Shown piece after piece: positions 8,986 through 18,223 of a stretch of DNA of 64,000 bases. The notes beneath the pieces are model-generated. The model saw only the letters and a list, made by a program, of their open reading frames with translations. It was not told the DNA's origin and did no database searches. Both the position numbers and the translations under genes were made by a program. The stretch covers positions 1-64,000 of the forward strand of contig CAZYJR010000002.1 of assembly GCA_964647905.1 (NCBI GenBank), read 5' to 3'. The DNA comes from CAZYJR01 sp964647905 (lineage in GTDB: Bacteria; Desulfobacterota; DSM-4660; Desulfatiglandales; HGW-15). Positions within the stretch are counted from its first letter, which is position 1. The number at the start of each line of letters is the position of its first letter.

Positions 8986-9704
8986 GGTTCTTTCCCTTTC
9001 GGAGGAGGTTCCTCTCCCTTGATTCTCTTGATGAGCTTCGGAATGAAGAAGGAAAAGACGAAAAGGCCGACTGAGAAGAAGACCTTGAAAGAGATCAGCT
9101 CGCCCCAGTTTCCTGAGACCCATACCTCTTTCAAGGTCCCGACGAAAAACGTAAAGATGAAGGTTCCCACGACGATGCCCAGGCCCGTGCCGAAGAAGTA
9201 GTCCCAGAAGCGCACCTTGGTGAGCCCCATGCCGAAATTCATGGGTGTGAACGGAAAGTAGACGAGCCGGAGATAGAGCACCGTTGCAAAACCGTTCCGT
9301 TCGATGGCGTCATCGTATTTTTTCAGCCTGTCTCCGCTCAGGGAGGCCGCAAACTCCCTTCCCAGGGTTCGGCCTATCCAGAAAGCGGCACTGGCCCCCA
9401 ACATCGCGCCGATCCACACATAGAGAAACCCCCAGTACGCGCCGAAGATCGCGGCCCCCAGACCGGTCAGGAGCGTTCCGGGCAAGAACAAACAGACCCC
9501 TACCGCGTAAATCACCATGTAAGCCACGGGCGCCCATAGACCCACCTGTTCAAGAAAGCCCCTCAGCGATTCAGCCGTCAAATATCCCTTCACCGGGGTG
9601 AAGCGAATCAGATAAATGGCCGCAACAACGAACACCCCGAGAGCGAGGGCTTTCATCAGGCCCTTCTTTCGGCTCCTCGAGTCTTGTTCAACCGCTCTTT
9701 CCAT
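8982..9704 (-). CDS. TVP38/TMEM64 family inner-membrane protein
   Basis: A 240-residue polytopic protein of the TVP38/TMEM64 (SNARE-associated, DedA-related) superfamily, which includes lipid-handling membrane proteins. A hydrophobic N-terminal helix is followed by VAYMVIYAVGVCLFLPGTLL, the glycine-rich GAAIFGAYWGFLYVWIGA and FTPMNFGMGLTKVRFWDYFFGT, all family landmarks. SD GGGAAAGGA precedes ATG 9704. In many bacteria this family sits beside or fused to a mercuric-reductase-like flavoprotein; such a gene lies at 14817-16280. Confidence 0.85.
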   Translation of the reverse strand: MERAVEQDSRSRKKGLMKALALGVFVVAAIYLIRFTPVKGYLTAESLRGFLEQVGLWAPVAYMVIYAVGVCLFLPGTLLTGLGAAIFGAYWGFLYVWIGAMLGASAAFWIGRTLGREFAASLSGDRLKKYDDAIERNGFATVLYLRLVYFPFTPMNFGMGLTKVRFWDYFFGTGLGIVVGTFIFTFFVGTLKEVWVSGNWGELISFKVFFSVGLFVFSFFIPKLIKRIKGEEPPPKGKEP

Positions 9705-9834
9705 TTCCTTTCCCTTCTCGCGCGGGGCAGAGGACTATTCCCCTTTTATCCCGGTTTGCCTGTTCGACGTAGCGACCCCTGAGAATCTTCCAAGAATCAC
9801 GGCGCTCGCGTCCTCTAACAGGAATGAAACCTAA

Positions 9835-9848
9835 ACCTGAACTCAGGT
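9835..9848 (-). promoter_or_regulatory. Possible SECIS-type hairpin after the arsS UGA
   Basis: On the minus strand ACCTGA-GT-TCAGGT forms a perfect short inverted repeat 16-29 nt after the in-frame UGA of arsS, with GU at the tip. Bacterial SECIS elements sit just after the UGA and need a GU in the apical loop. Stem length and the very tight loop make this only suggestive. Confidence 0.3.
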
Positions 9849-10844
9849 CTCGATCGCGCCTCCTCAGGTAAACCCCGCACCGGCCGTGCAAGTGTAGCAA
9901 TGATCGGCGACGGCGACAGAGCTCCCGATCGGCGGTGGGCCGGCCATTTCGGAGACATGCGTCTTCTTGTCCCCCATGGGCAATCCCTTGGCCAGGTTGA
10001 AGTCGCAATCGTAGAAATATCCATCCCATGAAACGGAGACCATCGTTCTGCACATGAGCCCGTCAACGGCACAGGTATTGAAACCGGCTGCCAGCCGGCT
10101 CAGGTAGGACTCAAGATTCCCCGTCCCTTCAAGCCAGTTCCGGAATCTTCCCAAAGGCGCGTTGGCAAAGGCAAAGAGACGGTTGAACACAATTCCCCAT
10201 TTGTTCATAAGCACCTCGCGAAATCTGCTTGTGCTTTGCTCCTGCGGTGCAGGGAGAAATGCTCCCGTAGGATTGCTTACGAGATCCAGCTCCAAACCTG
10301 TCTCTGGTTGTCCATAACCCAGCGTATTGAGCTTCCGAAGAGTGTCGACGCTCTTCCTGAAAATGCCGTCCCCTCTCTGGGAATCGGCCTGAGCCTGATT
10401 AACGGATGGAAAAGAGGCCACGATGGCCACCCTTTTGGCTTTCAGCAGATTCATCAGATCATCCCTCTTCCCATCATGTAAGGCGCTCAAGTTGGATCGG
10501 AACATAAGCCTCGATGCATGGGGGGAAAGCCTTTCGATAAGGTGGGCGATGTTCGGGTTCAACTCAGGGGCGCCACCGGTGATATCGATAGCCTCGAAGT
10601 CGTTCCTCCCGGCGTAGGCGATGACGGCATCCGCCGTCTCGGAGTCCATGTTTTCCTTGCGATCAGGCCCTGCGCTCAGATGACAATGGCGACAGGCCTG
10701 GTTGCAGAGGAGCCCCACATTGACTTGAAGGGTCGTCGTTTTCCCCCGTTCCAGGTTGAGGCCATGCCTGAAAAGGGTCTGGCGGAAAGGCTCCAACGCC
10801 CTTTCTGCCCCGCTCCCTTGCCGCAACGCTTCTTCAGTATTCAT
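9843..10844 (-). CDS. arsS: ArsS-type radical SAM enzyme, probable selenoprotein
   Basis: Radical SAM enzyme of arsenosugar biosynthesis. The 4Fe-4S/SAM motif is Cys47-x3-Cys51-x2-Cys54 (CNQACRHC), followed by DITGGAPELNPNIAHLIERL and the ArsS C-terminal Cys-rich domain (DCDFNLAKGLP, CYTCTAGAGF). A TGA at 9864-9866 interrupts the frame after 326 residues exactly where homologues continue with Cys-Gly-Gly. Reading through gives Thr-U327-Gly-Gly-Ala-Ile-Glu-Thr and a stop at 9843, the normal family length. The family is known to contain selenocysteine forms. If the TGA is a real stop, the gene is 9864-10844. It lies 15 bp after its usual partner gene, the peroxidase-like protein. Confidence 0.8.
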
Positions 10845-10859
10845 GGCCCGTGACCTCCT

Positions 10860-11192
10860 TTACATCGAGAGTTTTTGTGCGATATTGCGCATCTGCACAC
10901 CATGTACCAGGGAAGCGCCCCCTCTGATGGCTGTCACGACATGAACCGCCTCCGTCATTTCTTCCAGGTTGGAACCCTTTTCCAAGCATGCCTGGGTGAA
11001 TGCATCAATGCAGTAAGGGCATTGGACGGCATGGGCAACCGAGAGGGCAATCAGGGACTTCTCTCGCTCCGTGAGCGCCCCTTCGGCGAATACCGAGTTG
11101 TAATAGTCAAAGAATTTCTCGGCCAGCGCAGGAGCCTGCTGACCGATGTCGGGAAACTTGGGTAAATCTTGCGGTTTGTAATACGTTTCCAT
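10860..11192 (-). CDS. Arsenosugar-associated peroxidase-like protein (carboxymuconolactone decarboxylase fold)
   Basis: A 110-residue AhpD-like protein with the redox pair CPYC in VQCPYCIDAFTQACLEKG, followed by the family stretch EEMTEAVHVVTAIRGGASL. This subfamily is known to occur next to ArsS, as here (15 bp upstream on the same strand). Probably a thiol-based oxidoreductase supporting ArsS; exact reaction unknown. ATG 11192 has AAAGGAG 8 nt upstream. The 255 bp before it contain a zwf remnant and a small GCGGG/CCCGC hairpin (11230-11245). Confidence 0.85.
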   Translation of the reverse strand: METYYKPQDLPKFPDIGQQAPALAEKFFDYYNSVFAEGALTEREKSLIALSVAHAVQCPYCIDAFTQACLEKGSNLEEMTEAVHVVTAIRGGASLVHGVQMRNIAQKLSM

Positions 11193-11313
11193 GATGTATC
11201 TCCTTTTTTCTATGTATTGACAGTCTAATGCGGGCTGTCACCCGCAACCCAAGAGACATGCAGCAGGCTCCGGAGGATGGGGCTTTCCTCCACTCCCTCC
11301 GCTCCCGGCCTGC

Positions 11314-11447
11314 TCATTGCCCGGACGAAATCAAAACCATCTTCACCGCCTCGGGACCCCATCTTCCCGCCTGATAAGGCGAGATCATCTCCGCTCGATT
11401 TCCGCAGGTCTCGCATGCCTCCAGGATCGGAGCCTGTTGCGACTCCG
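11314..11447 (-). pseudogene. Glucose-6-phosphate dehydrogenase (zwf) C-terminal remnant
   Basis: Directly after the stop of the glycosidase-DUF547 gene, one minus frame reads APILEACETCGNRAEMI then SPYQAGRWGPEAVKMV and stops at 11314. This matches the extreme C-terminus of Zwf, whose hallmark is PILEAW followed by PYQAGTWGP (both seen in E. coli-type enzymes). Only about 40 residues of about 490 remain. The match is by eye but specific, and the operon context supports it. Confidence 0.65.
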
Positions 11448-13633
11448 TCAATGATTCAGGTCCCAATCGTAGAAGAGATACTCCATCTTGGTTTCCCGCC
11501 AGCCATGCTCGATAAAAGACCGTTTTTCATCCTCTTCCAGGTATCGAAGCAGGAACTGCCAAACCCCCCTCTTCCCTCCGAAGTCCTTTTCGTACCAGTC
11601 AAAGATCTGGGAGAGAACGACCTTGTTCTTTTCGGGCAAGACCAGGACCTCGGAGCTGTTCACGAAGCTCTTTGCCGCCGTGTCCAGCTGCTCGTCGATC
11701 TTGTCCGCCTCGTAAAAGCGGATCGGGGCGCAGGAGCGCGATCCGCACACCAGGGCAAAGTGAACTCGAGGATCGACGCTCGTGAGGGCGAATCCGAGAC
11801 GCGGGTCCTTCCTTCGGAAGAAGGGCCGGAGCCTGTACGGGGGGCGTGCGTTGGCCCTCAGGAGGCCGTGCTCCATCGCATCCGGGCTAAAGAAAAGATC
11901 CCCGATCCGGTAACCGATCTTGCTGAAAAAGTCGGGGATCTCCTTGACGGACCTCTCGATTCCCAGCTCCACGATGCCGTGGATCACAATGGCGTTGTAC
12001 AGGTTGATCCAGAAGGCCAGCTTCTCGTCGTCGGATTTGAGGCTCGCGAGATCGAAACGCCGAAGCCCTGCAGCCAGCTCCTGGTAATGACGGTAATCCG
12101 GAGAACGCCTCAGGGCCGTGTAGTCCACTCTGCCCCGGTGGCGGTCATAGAAGCGATCCTTCAGCCTGCCGATGGCGGCCATCAGGTCCGAGGCCGACGA
12201 GCCCGGAGGGGCCATTGCATCGCCGCCGGGTCCGTTCAGGATCCTCATCTCCTTCAGGCGATCACGCCTATTCGGTTTGAGCCAGTCGAGGCGGTGCTTG
12301 TCTTCGCTGTAGTATTCCTGGACCAGATCGAGAAACAGGGCCGCAGTCCAGGAGAAGCCATCGGACCCATAGCCTTTTCCCGTGCGGGAGTCGAAGTACT
12401 CGTGAAAGCCGAAGCGAATGGGAAGCTGGATCATGTCCCTCTTCATGGCATCCGCCTTCTCTGAATACCCGTAGCCTTTCAATCCTTTTGAAACCATCCA
12501 GTTGATATTGATCCAGACCGGTCCGCGCCAGTAGTTCCTGGAATCAAAGTCCTCCCTCGTCATGTCATAGTTCGGAACGGTGAAGCAGTTCCCCTGGTGA
12601 AGGGCACAGAACGCGATGGAGTCGAGCGTTTCAAAAAGTCTTTGGGCCTGCGCCCCGGAAGCGGCACTTCCGAAAAGGGGCAAGAAACCCGCTGCCGTGG
12701 CGGAGTGGATGAGTCGTCCACCGACCAGGTCAAAGGACTCGAACTGTTTACACTCGGGACACCAGAGAGACCTGGAGATGGCTCCGGACGTCGCCTCCAC
12801 CCACTCCTTTATCTCAGATCCGTCCTGCTTCAAGACATCGCTGATCATCAAGAGGTCCCTGTCGGCCCGGCACAAGATGGAGTTGAAGAGCACATCCCAG
12901 ATCAGGAAGGGGCATTCCTTCCGAATCTCTTCTTCGCTGTAGTTCAGCCGCCTGAAGAGATTCACCAGGTAGACGTAGCGGTCGTAGTCTTCGTCGCTTG
13001 GTCTTTGATCGGCGGGGACGCCGTGTTCGAGGTCTTTTCGCTCGTAAGCGGGAAGTTTTTCTTTCCGGACTTGAATCCTTTTCAGGGGTTCATCCCAGGC
13101 CGGGGAGTTGTCCAGTCCGGATTCCCAGGGATGCCGGATGTACACAAGCCCCGATGCGTCGGGATCCCTCTCCCGGTAGAGGTAGCGGTGGAGCGCCATG
13201 AGCTTGGGATACATGAAGCGGAGGAAGTCCCGGGCCGCATCATCATCCTCGGCGGCCTCGAAGATGTGCCGGCAGGCGGTGGCGTGAAGGGGCGGCATGG
13301 TGATCCCGCTGGTGGGTCTTCCATCAGGCACCCGCCAGAAATCCGGTTCGGGAAAGTAATGCCCCAGCGCCTCCGGGTTGAAGACGATGTGGGGCAGCAT
13401 GCCGTTCGGCCACTGCTGCGCAAAGAGGGATGTCAGTTCCCGGCGGGACTTTTTCCGATCGTAGTGGGCATATCCCATGGCAATGAATCCGGAGTCCCAG
13501 TTCCACTGATGGGGGTACAGGCTGGGGGAGGGTTTGGTGTAGGCACCGGTCCAGTTCGCCCTCAGCACCTGCCGGGCCGTGCCTACGTAATCCTTGAATC
13601 CCTTCGTGGCAAAGAGTCCGAGCATCTCGAATC

Positions 13634-13637
<4 letters not shown>
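11448..13637 (-). CDS. Glycoside hydrolase (MGH1/GH63-like) fused to DUF547
   Basis: A 729-residue two-part protein. Residues about 15-455 form an (alpha/alpha)6 glycosidase like mannosylglycerate hydrolase or trehalase-type enzymes: YPHQWNWDSGFIAMGYAHYD, HPWESGLDNSPAWD, NYWRGPVWININW and GFSWTAALFLD are typical substrate-site segments. Residues about 480-729 are a DUF547 domain (ARVHFALVCGSRSCAPIR-like core DPRVHFALVCGSRSCAPI, plus KMEYLFYDWDLN). No signal peptide, so cytoplasmic. GTG start 13637 overlaps the gnd stop by 4 nt. The fusion is unusual; a separate secreted DUF547 protein is encoded 2.7 kb upstream. Sugar substrate unknown. Confidence 0.8.
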
Positions 13638-14554
<917 letters not shown>

Positions 14555-14581
14555 GATCCTTCTCCTTTTCTGGAAAGCTGT

Positions 14582-14722
14582 TCACGGGCCGATTACGGTA
14601 AACCAGATGCGGCTCGACCTGGAGTAGGCTGTACCGACCGCCTCCTTGGTGCTCGAGGACCACCTCGGCTCGATCCCGGGCCGCCCGAAAGCCTCCCTCC
14701 TGTTCTGTCCGCTCCTCATCAT
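14582..14722 (-). pseudogene. GH15 glucoamylase N-terminal remnant
   Basis: A 46-residue frame starting MMRSGQNRREAFGRPGIEPR and continuing WSSSTKEAVGTAYSRSSRIW then FTVIGP before TGA at 14582. It resembles the start of bacterial GH15 glucoamylases, where GIEPRWTSSAKDGVGTAYS is followed by SRVWFT(V/L)SHG. The remaining roughly 700 residues are absent. Recognition is by eye. Confidence 0.55.
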
Positions 14723-14816
14723 CTCTTCTCCCCGCTATCAGGATCGCCGCCGGTTCGGTATCCCCGGAGACGTTCAAACGGCCGGTCGCCTCCATCGGGG
14801 TTCCCCAAAAGAGGGC

Positions 14817-16280
14817 TCATTCCCCCTCTTCCGATCCGCACGCCCTCCCCTTCAGGTGGAAGAAGAATCTCAGACCTTTCCTCACCTTGTCGGAAAAGAT
14901 TTTCGGCGAAAGGTAGGCGCCCGCCACCCGTTTGTTGATCTCCCCCAGGGTGGGGTAGGGATGCACGGCGGAAGCGAGGGTGGAAAGCTTCACCTTGCCG
15001 TTCAGGACGGCGACCCACTCGCTCAGCAGCTCCCCCGCCTGGGGCCCCAGAATCTGAACCCCGAGCGGTTTTTCATCCTTGTCCAGGAGCATCTTGATCT
15101 TCCCGACCCTTTCGCCTTCGGCAAGGCTCCTGTCGTTGTCTTCGAAGGCCTCCGTGAAGACCGTGTATTCCACCCCGGCCTCCTCGGCCGTCTTCTCGTT
15201 CATTCCGATGCCGGCAAGCTCCGGATCGGTATAGGTGCACCAGGGCAGGAACGTGTAATCGGCCTTCCTGGGGAGATGAAAGATCGCATTGCTCACCACG
15301 ATTCCCCCTTCGTAGCCGGCGGCATGGGTGAATTGAAACCTCCCCGTCACGTCACCCGCCGCGTAAATGTGCTTCCGGCTGGTTCGCATCCGCGCGTCCA
15401 CCCGGATGCCCCTGCGATCGACGTCAACGCCGATCCCTTCCAGCTCGAGGCCCGTCAGGTTGGGATTGCGCCCCATGGCCACGAGGATCTGCTCCGCTTT
15501 CAGTGGAACAACCTCCCCTTCCTTGGTCTTGATGCGGACTTCCTTCCCATGCCCCAGATCCCTGACCCCGAGAACCGGGGCATTCAAGTGAAAGTCGACC
15601 CCCTCGGCGGCCAGGACCTGCATGACTTCATCTGCCATGTCCTTGTCTTCTTTGCTCAGGATCTGTCCGCTCCGCTGGACCACGGACACCCTTGTCCCGA
15701 GGCGGCAAAAGGCCTGGGCCATCTCCGCGGCAATGGGGCCGGCGCCCAGAATGATCATGGATTCAGGGAGGCGATCCAGGGAGAACATCTCCTTGTTGGT
15801 GAGGTGGGGGGTTTCGTCCAAACCCTCGATGGGGGGCCTGCCCGGTGACGAGCCGCAGGCAATGACCCACGTCTCGGCGGAAACGGTTCCGCCGTTCAAT
15901 CGGACACTGTGCTCGTCTGTGAAGGCGGGTTCGCCGAACTCCACCCTGACGCCGAGGCGGCAGAACCTCTCTTCCGAGTCGTGCTTCTGGATGGTCGCGA
16001 TCACCGACCGGATTCTCTCCTTCACCGCTCCGAAGTCCACCGGGGGTAGCTCTACGGCCGGAAGCCCGAAGGCCTGGGGGTTTTTCATGGTGTGATAGGC
16101 CTGAGCGGTCCGAATCAGCGTCTTGCTCGGCACGCACCCGAAATGAAGACAGTCGCCGCCCAGTTCCTTCTCCTTCTCGATCAGGAGGGTTCTGGCCCCC
16201 AACCGGGCCGCACCGGAGGCCACGGTCAAACCCGCCGCTCCCCCGCCGATGATGCCGATGTCATAGTCATACGTTGTCAT
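14817..16280 (-). CDS. FAD-dependent pyridine nucleotide-disulfide oxidoreductase (mercuric reductase/Lpd-like)
   Basis: A 487-residue flavoprotein. FAD-binding GIIGGGAAGLTVASGAARLG, redox-active Cys44/Cys49 in GGDCLHFGCVPSK, NAD(P)-binding IILGAGPIAAEMAQAF and the interface motif AVHPYPTLGEINKRVAGAY are intact. The C-terminal tail (KIFSDKVRKGLRFFFHLKGR) is that of mercuric-reductase-like proteins often paired with TVP38 membrane proteins, one of which lies at 8982-9704. It lacks the MerA C-terminal vicinal Cys pair, so mercury reduction is doubtful; electron acceptor unknown. ATG 16280 has GGAGAGGG upstream. Confidence 0.85.
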   Translation of the reverse strand: MTTYDYDIGIIGGGAAGLTVASGAARLGARTLLIEKEKELGGDCLHFGCVPSKTLIRTAQAYHTMKNPQAFGLPAVELPPVDFGAVKERIRSVIATIQKHDSEERFCRLGVRVEFGEPAFTDEHSVRLNGGTVSAETWVIACGSSPGRPPIEGLDETPHLTNKEMFSLDRLPESMIILGAGPIAAEMAQAFCRLGTRVSVVQRSGQILSKEDKDMADEVMQVLAAEGVDFHLNAPVLGVRDLGHGKEVRIKTKEGEVVPLKAEQILVAMGRNPNLTGLELEGIGVDVDRRGIRVDARMRTSRKHIYAAGDVTGRFQFTHAAGYEGGIVVSNAIFHLPRKADYTFLPWCTYTDPELAGIGMNEKTAEEAGVEYTVFTEAFEDNDRSLAEGERVGKIKMLLDKDEKPLGVQILGPQAGELLSEWVAVLNGKVKLSTLASAVHPYPTLGEINKRVAGAYLSPKIFSDKVRKGLRFFFHLKGRACGSEEGE

Positions 16281-16388
16281 CGCTCTTGTCCCTCTCCTCT
16301 GGACCTTGTTAACAAGATGGGGATAGATCGGCCTTTCTCCCTCCTCGACCGTTGATCATTGCCGGGCGGCTTTTCTCGTCGCGGCAGG

Positions 16389-17156
16389 TCACTCCCCGTT
16401 CAGAGACCAGTCGTAGTCAAGGTATTCGACCTCGATGCTTCCAGCATGCTCCACCAGTGTTTCCCTCAGTTCTCCTTGGGCATATTTCACGAAGAACCCG
16501 ACGATGTCTTCGTCGAAATCCTCGGAATACCACTTGAAAATGCGGCTCACATACAGGGTCTTTCCTTGAAGGCGGTTGCGCTCGGGGTCATTGATGAAAG
16601 CCTCGGTCATCTCTGTGAGCTGCCGGTCCAGCAATTCTCCCTCATAGGGTTCCGACCTGAGGGGCGGGCAGCTCTTGGACGCACAGTTCACCGCAAAATG
16701 AATCCGGGGATCCTGGAACCGGGGCCGGAGGATGTCGTGCTCGATGTTGTCCAGGGTGATGACCTCTCCGTCGATCCTGGCGATTTTCTTTTTCCAGGGG
16801 CTCTTGAACAGACTGCCGAGGTCCTTGATCGATCGGATGTCGGGATAGGCGCTCAAGATCAGCTTGATGGTCCAGGCATTGTACGCATTGATGAAAAAGG
16901 CGAGCTGCTCCTTGCGAGGAAGCACCGTCGTGTCGGTATCCTCCAGAACCTCGAGGTATCGATCCAGCTTGGCCTCTTCATTTTTGAAGCCCTGATAGTC
17001 CACCACGCCGTTATCGACATATTTCTCGAGCAGCTCAGCATAGAGGCGATTGTCCACGGAGGCGCTTGCCCCGGCAGGCGCCGCAAGGACCGCGGCTCCA
17101 CAGAAAAAGACTACGAGTAGAAGGCTCCACGTAATCGATCTTTGATGATTCATCAT
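16389..17156 (-). CDS. DUF547 protein, secreted
   Basis: A 255-residue DUF547 protein with a clear signal peptide (MMNHQRSITWSLLLVVFFCG ending in ASA). Core motifs are FFINAYNAWTIKLIL, DPRIHFAVNCASKSCPP and the C-terminal VEYLDYDWSLN. Function of the domain is not established; the paired Cys residues and the conserved Asn-Tyr-Asn suggest a catalytic or thiol-related role (inference). It is a paralogue of the C-terminal domain at 11448-13637, here exported rather than fused to a glycosidase. Confidence 0.8.
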   Translation of the reverse strand: MMNHQRSITWSLLLVVFFCGAAVLAAPAGASASVDNRLYAELLEKYVDNGVVDYQGFKNEEAKLDRYLEVLEDTDTTVLPRKEQLAFFINAYNAWTIKLILSAYPDIRSIKDLGSLFKSPWKKKIARIDGEVITLDNIEHDILRPRFQDPRIHFAVNCASKSCPPLRSEPYEGELLDRQLTEMTEAFINDPERNRLQGKTLYVSRIFKWYSEDFDEDIVGFFVKYAQGELRETLVEHAGSIEVEYLDYDWSLNGE

Positions 17157-17191
17157 CAGCTCCTTTGACCATCCATGGCTTCACCGGTTTC

Positions 17192-17223
17192 TCCCTGCTC
17201 ATGCCCTTCCCTGCTCATGCCCT
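17192..17223. repeat. Two-copy 16-bp tandem repeat
   Basis: TCCCTGCTCATGCCCT occurs twice head to tail in the 260-bp gap between two minus-strand genes. No gene was found in that gap. Probably a slippage product in the upstream region of the DUF547 gene. Confidence 0.7.
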
Positions 17224-17418
17224 TCACTTTTGGTTCTGTGCACGACTTTTGTAGAACCGGACCAGGGTCAAGACTTGGATTATGTCAGCAGGTCATATCA
17301 AGTTGGAGAACTGTTTTTCCTTTCAATACCTCTCAATGCCTCTATCGAAGCACCTGTTCCTCGAGTCACAAAAGGAGGATCTGTTTTCAATCGATTGGTC
17401 GTAGCACCCGACAAATCC

Positions 17419-18183
17419 TTACAAACGAATCGAGCCCCGATCTCCCTGTTTGCTTGTCCCGAGGCCGTAAAAGGGGCTTTTCTCCACTCTTTCTTTGTAA
17501 ATCGTTTGCCGGTGCCACTCGGCAGCCATCATGATGGTTGTGCCGGCGAAATCTTCCAGGCTGTACTGGCAGAGGAAGAGACCTTTTTCCACAGGGGGCG
17601 CCTGCGGGAACGACTGCTCCAGAGCGCTAAGGGCATCCGCTTCCCAGCCTTTTCGAACGGTCCAGATCATGTCGCCCAGCACTCTGAACTCATGGGCTCT
17701 CGCTGCAAAATCCCCCAGGTATCGCACCATTTCCTCCGGAGACCCCATGCCGTCGCTCACACACAACCGTCCACGCTCGAGCCAATTGCCGACGGGATGC
17801 CCCTTTCGTTCCATGTCCTCGAAGAGGTCCGAACTTCCTTCCGGAGGCATCACCACAAGCAACACCTCGCCCCGCTCGATGCCTTCGAGCAGGTAAGGTA
17901 TGGACACCCGGTGCGCGTCCTCTTTCCCAGCGTAAAAATGCGTCATGTGGGCACCGCCGGGCACCCTTTCCCGTCCTCCAAGGCCTAACGGCTTCAATCG
18001 ATGACCTTTCGAATCGTGAGGGAGGTCCTCCAGGTCTCTCATGTAAAACCGTCTCTCTCGCTTTCGACCCACTCTGAAGCACTTCAATTTTCCGGCATTC
18101 GTCCATCTTCTTATTGTCATTACAGAGACGTTCAAAAACTGTGCAGCATCCTTTATGTCCAATAAGTGCTCCATAAGGGGCAT
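17419..18183 (-). CDS. DcmR-like regulator: excisionase-type helix-turn-helix plus MEDS domain
   Basis: A 254-residue regulator. Residues 1-50 are a MerR/excisionase HTH (DIKDAAQFLNVSVMTIRRWT, then KLKCFRVGRKRERRFY). From about 75 onward a MEDS domain follows, recognised by HMTHFYAGKEDAHRVSIPYL and VLLVVMPPEGSSDLFEDM; MEDS domains are proposed to sense small C1 or hydrocarbon ligands in DcmR and methanogen proteins. ATG 18183 is set by AGGAGG 6 nt upstream. It lies 40 bp after the selenoprotein gene on the same strand and is probably co-transcribed, so it may control that gene. Confidence 0.8.
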   Translation of the reverse strand: MPLMEHLLDIKDAAQFLNVSVMTIRRWTNAGKLKCFRVGRKRERRFYMRDLEDLPHDSKGHRLKPLGLGGRERVPGGAHMTHFYAGKEDAHRVSIPYLLEGIERGEVLLVVMPPEGSSDLFEDMERKGHPVGNWLERGRLCVSDGMGSPEEMVRYLGDFAARAHEFRVLGDMIWTVRKGWEADALSALEQSFPQAPPVEKGLFLCQYSLEDFAGTTIMMAAEWHRQTIYKERVEKSPFYGLGTSKQGDRGSIRL

Positions 18184-18223
18184 GTTTTTCCTCCTTTTGT
18201 AAAAACACACATGCTTTTCCGGT

